Assembly (NCBI RefSeq): GCF_019703515.2
Contig: NC_059387.1
Location: forward strand, 34,775,877 to 34,839,876
Source of the DNA: Myxocyprinus asiaticus
Lineage: Eukaryota > Chordata > Actinopteri > Cypriniformes > Catostomidae
Direction of reading: 5' to 3'
Length of the DNA stretch: 64,000 bases
Part shown: one piece after another, positions 60,073 to 64,000 of the stretch
How positions within the stretch are numbered: the stretch's first letter is position 1
How the letters are laid out: each line of letters starts with the position of its first letter
Program-made: the position numbers and the translations under genes
Notes under the pieces: model-generated
The model's database searches: none
What the model saw: the letters and a program-made list of their open reading frames with translations, nothing else
What the model was told of the DNA's origin: nothing

Positions 60073-60640
60073 CTCTTTAACATTATCTTTAGTGATCTAT
60101 GACTGGCGAAGCCAGCACTTGTAAATTTTATTTGATGTCAGAAGCCCGAGTCCCTGAAATGCATTTAACAGTGGTGGCTGGAGTCTCTATTTCCACATTC
60201 CTTACAGTAGAATCACCAATAACAAGGGCTTTTTCAACATGATTCTCAGTGGGTGCATCACTGAGAGGGGAGAATCAACTGGAAACCCTAACAAGAATAG
60301 GAGAGTGGTGTCGCTTTGCTGAGTGAGTATGCTGCTGAGACGTCACCCAAACGTCCTGCTGCAGGGGCTCTAGAGCCGGAACCAAAATGTGTGTGTTGCT
60401 CGCGTATTACTCACATCTAAAACAGTATCTACCGGCTTCTCTTTCTCACTGACCTCCACTAGCGTTCAGATGCATGTCTCTAGCTCATTAATCTTCTTCA
60501 TCAGCCTGACTAATTCCTTACATTTATCACATTTGAATCCCTCACTGCTGACGGAAGAAGCTATAGTAAACATGTTACATGCAATGCAGGAAGCAACAAC
60601 TTGAGCGGATGACTTACCGCAATTGTTAGGGTTAGGTTAC

Positions 60641-61176
60641 CCTAACCCTTACCGCAACAGTAAACCTGACTTTGTTTGCCTGGTCCTTGATGAAAAGAAG
60701 TTTGCGCTATTCATCAACCCCAGTTATAATGGATAACTAACTTCCCAATTAATATGGGCTAAATTAAATAAATATATAAATATATCAGACCTTGAAGGTA
60801 AGAACTTGCTTGAGACTTGCACATGTATGACTTGTGCCCACCTCTGATACAGTAAATAGAATGTGTTCAGAGTTTATGTTGTGAAATGTATTCAGTCTTA
60901 AAAAGGATAGCTGTATTATTTACTAGAACTAAAGGTAAGTGGACAATTTTGTTCTGATCATTTGTAGGTTACTACTGTATGTGACATACATTCTAGGCAA
61001 CATAATTCCTGCTGTGCACTGGATCATGATGGACTACTGTAATGCCTTTATATTGAAAAACAAAAAACAAAAACGAGGTTGATGTTTTAAAGATATTTGC
61101 ATATCTTGTTTATTCTACTGAACTACAGAAGAGATTGCCATTGCAATCAGTGTTTGGAGAGCTCCAGGTGATATTT
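60641..61176 (-). other. 3' flank and 3' UTR of the third myosin copy
   Basis: From about 60775 it matches 17565-17938 closely. The poly(A) signal AATAAA is at 61109-61114 on the minus strand, about 63 nt after the stop codon, as in the complete gene. Confidence 0.75.
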
Positions 61177-61874
61177 TTACTCCTCATCAGCACCCTTCTG
61201 TGAGGAAGAACATAAAGAAGAAAGGCAGTATGTTAAGATGGATACGTGGACAAGGGTTTTAATCCATTTATGTATTTTGGATGATAGCCATATCAGGTAC
61301 ACAACCAAATTTGCTTCATCAGTTATAGTGGTAGTGGTTGCAACCATCTATTAATGTATTTCTATTTATATTATAGATTTTAAAGTTGCACTGTCACACT
61401 GAATTAACCTGTGTCTGTTCATGGTTTTTCTGAAGTTTTTATTTTTGTGTACAAAATCACTTGTACTGAATGCTAAAATCTTACCTTGGGTCCAGTATCA
61501 CGGCTCTTGGCTCTCATCTTGTTGACCTGAGATTCAGCAATATCAGCTCTCTCCTCAGCTTCATCCAGCTCATGCTGTATCTTACGGAACTTGCCCAGGT
61601 TAGAATTGGCCTGTTCCTCCTATATAATATGCAGAGAATATTTGTGAAATTCAAGATTTACCTTAGAAAATAATTACAGAAGTCTTTGCATACAATGGCA
61701 ACTGTGAACAAATACTTACAGCCACCTCAGCAGTTCTCTTGTAGGACTTGACCTTCAGCTGAAGCTTGTCCACAAGATCCTGCAGACGAGACAGATTCTT
61801 TCTGTCTTCCTCAGTCTATGCAAAAAAAGTAAACAATAATTGTGATAAAGTTCAGCAGTATATACAATACATAC

Positions 61875-61968
<94 letters not shown>

Positions 61969-64000
61969 GATTGTGTTTTATGTATATTGAAGAAATTACA
62001 TAAGCATATCAACAAAAGAAACCAAAAGCATCATGAAGTCCATTTGATCAAGCAGGCCAAATTTTCCCTACCTGGTAGGTGAGTTCTTTGATGCGTCTTT
62101 CATATTTACGAATTCCCTTGACAGATTCGCTAGCTTTTCTCTGCTCTATCTCCACCTCACTTTCCAGCTCTCTCACCTAACAGATGGGGGAGAAGTTTAG
62201 CTTACTGCATATAATAAGTTATTAAAGTATTATACTGAAATCACATTACAAATGTTTCAAAAAATGTCAGCAGCTTACCCTGGCTTCCAGTTTCTGGACC
62301 TGCTTCTTGCCTCCCTTCATGGCTATCTGCTCAGCTTCATCCAGACGGTGCTGCAGGTCCTTGATGGTCTGTTCCATATTCTTCTTCATGCGCTCCAGAT
62401 GAGCACTGGTGTCCTGCTCCTTCTTCAGCTCTTCTGCCATCATGGCAGCATCAGTGATGGCTTTCTTGGCTTTTTCCTCGGCATTCCTGCACTCCTGCAC
62501 AGCTTCCTCAACCTCAGACTGGAGCTGAGAATTGTCTCCCTCCAGCTTCTTCTTCTGATTCAGCAGGCTGGTGTTCTGAACATTGAGAATAATCACATTT
62601 ATTTAGTCTTTAGGTGCTATAATAAACTAAGAGAAAGTTAACAGGCTTTCTTTACAGTGGACTCATACAGATGTGCCATACCTGAGAATGCAGCAGCTGA
62701 ACCCTCTCACTGACATCCAGCAATTCCTGCTCAGCCAGTTTCCTTCCTCTCTCAGTCTGTTCCACTATTGATCTCAACTCATCCAGTTCAGCCTGCAGCA
62801 GATTGTTGCGTCTCTCCACAATGGCGATGTTCTCTTTGAGATCATCATTACTCCGAAGAGCATCGTCCAGCTGCAGCTGGGCATCCTAGGAAGCACAGAT
62901 TTGACAAATAAAAATATTGCAGAACTTTGTGAGATTTCACTTTGGCATCATACATTTTGATTTAAAGATATCATACTTTGAGATGTCCATGAAGACCCTT
63001 GAGTTGTTTCTGGGCTTCTGCTGCCTGTCTGTTCGCCTGGCTGAGCTGAATCTCCATCTCATTGAGGTCTCCCTCCATCTTCTTCTTCAGTCTGAGGGCT
63101 TCATTCCTGCTGCGAGTCTCTGACTCAAGTGAGCTCTGAAGGGTATCAACCATTCTCTGCTGGTTCCTCTTGGCCTGCTCCATCTCCTCATCTTTCTCAG
63201 CCAGCTTGCGTTCAATGTCAGCTTTAATCTGACTGAATTCCAACTGAGCTCTAAGGATCTTGCCTTCCTCGTGTTCGAGGGAACCCTATGAAGAGTAAAA
63301 GTGATGTTTGTTAGTTGTCTGCATCAACCTTTGGTAGGGCACAGTGTTTTGGGGTGTGGGGTCATCTCCCACAAGATGTCCTAGTATGACATTTACAAGA
63401 ACTTATTGCTTTACATAATTGCTTGATTTGGATTAAACATTCATCAGTCCTCTTAAAGGAATTTTGGCAAAACACTGATGACATCTTTAAAATTACGAAG
63501 TATGAGATTTGATGGCCAAATGGTCCATCAATCTGAACAACAAGGTATTTGGTGTTACCTCTGCCTCCTCCAGGGCAGCTTGTATCTCTTGTTTCTCCTG
63601 CTCTAGCAGTTTCCTAACTTTCTCCAGCTCATGAATACTCTTCCCACTCTCACCAAGTTGCTCAGTGAGGTCAGAGATTTCTTCTGTTTAATAGAAAAAA
63701 GTCTTTAGCAAGAACTCAAGGAAACTACATGGAAACAAAAAATTGTTGTGCGCAGTTATACAATCAAGCTTACCTTGGAGATTCTTGTTCTCCCTCTTCA
63801 TGCTCTCCAGGTGGTCCAGTGACTCCTCATAAGAGTTCTTCAATTTGAAGAGTTCAGTGCTGAGAGATCTGGCTTCTTTTTGGGCACTTTCCAGTTCAGT
63901 TTGGGACTCTTCATACTTCTGCTTCCACTCAGACAAGACCTGGTTAAAATTAACAAGGTAAACCATACAGTCAGAGAGAACAGTGCAGTTTAAATCAAAT
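61177..64000 (-). CDS. smyhc: Slow-type myosin heavy chain, 3' end (runs off window)
   Basis: Rod and tail of a second apparently intact gene; the 5' part lies beyond 64000. Coding exons 5' to 3' are 63774-63939, 63559-63683, 62977-63285, 62682-62885, 62279-62575, 62072-62176, 61720-61815, 61485-61619 and 61177-61197, with the same lengths as in the complete gene (166, 125, 309, 204, 297, 105, 96, 135, 21). The protein differs by only a handful of residues, such as VLSEWK for VLAEWK, DHLESM for DHMESM and ASESVKG for ASDSVKG. The 297-nt exon encodes an identical peptide. All splice sites and frames are intact. It encodes the coiled-coil LMM part that assembles the thick filament. Confidence 0.92.
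61868..61962. repeat. (TA)n/(CATA)n microsatellite
   Basis: About 95 bp of TACA/TA repeats in an intron of the third myosin copy. The same intron of the complete gene (near 18620-18650) has only a short version, so the expansion came after the duplication. Confidence 0.9.

Larger units (their letters stand above)
55757..60640 (-). mobile_element. L2-like LINE with esterase-type ORF1
   Basis: Minus-strand element with its 3' UTR ending near 55757 in a TTATTTGTATAGCGCTTTT-type tail common in fish. Reading 5' to 3': a short Cys/heptad-rich ORF1 start (about 60600-60440), an esterase-like ORF1 segment (60072-59824), APE endonuclease (59560-59037), linker, RT (58524-57474) and the conserved C-terminal RT region (57429-57007). 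Many stops and frameshifts. Assignment to the L2/CR1 group rests on the ORF1 esterase and the C-terminal block. Confidence 0.8.

Overview
The window is vertebrate nuclear DNA, and everything points to a teleost, probably a cyprinid. It has spliced sarcomeric myosin heavy chain genes with GT-AG introns. It also carries several fish-type transposon families: a DIRS-like element with a tyrosine recombinase, L1-like and L2-like LINEs, a Gmr1-like Ty3/gypsy fragment, a Tc1/mariner, tRNA-derived SINEs and long (TA)n tracts. No bacterial operon, CRISPR array or viral genome is visible.

The host genes are sarcomeric myosin heavy chains, all on the minus strand. (1) A complete gene has 37 coding exons between 29846 (ATG) and 17939 (stop). 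The exon lengths sum to 5,823 nt, or 1,940 residues. The N-terminus and motor domain look like the slow/beta-type (smyhc/MYH7-like) group. It has a TATA box near 30375, two non-coding 5' exons and a poly(A) signal at 17871-17876. (2) A decayed copy lies at 36895-45383. It lacks the ATG and P-loop exons and several rod exons, carries stops, frameshifts and lost splice sites, and has an LTR retroelement inside one exon. (3) The 3' end of a third copy, 61177 to past the window edge, is almost identical to the tail of the first gene, including its 3' UTR. This is a tandem array with a period of about 43-44 kb. A duplicated non-coding block (1597-3649 and 45784-47882) confirms this.

The spaces between genes are filled with transposons. 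Left island (3.65-17.1 kb): a Gmr1-like gypsy fragment, then an L1-like LINE split by a 5.2 kb DIRS-like element (copy A, minus strand), then a tandem SINE-like repeat and a candidate MITE. Right island (49.2-60.6 kb): a 5.8 kb DIRS-like element (copy B, plus strand) with inverted terminal repeats and an internal complementary region, a tRNA-derived SINE, and an L2-like LINE with an esterase-type ORF1. Between the complete gene and the pseudogene lies a Tc1/mariner derivative rearranged into a 1.6 kb palindrome.

Nothing here is a clearly new biological system. The most informative features are the myosin array caught in the middle of duplication and decay, the two DIRS copies with readable replication signatures, the datable LTR insertion with a perfect 5-bp target duplication, and the palindromic Tc1. 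All exon coordinates were assigned by eye from splice signals and reading frame.
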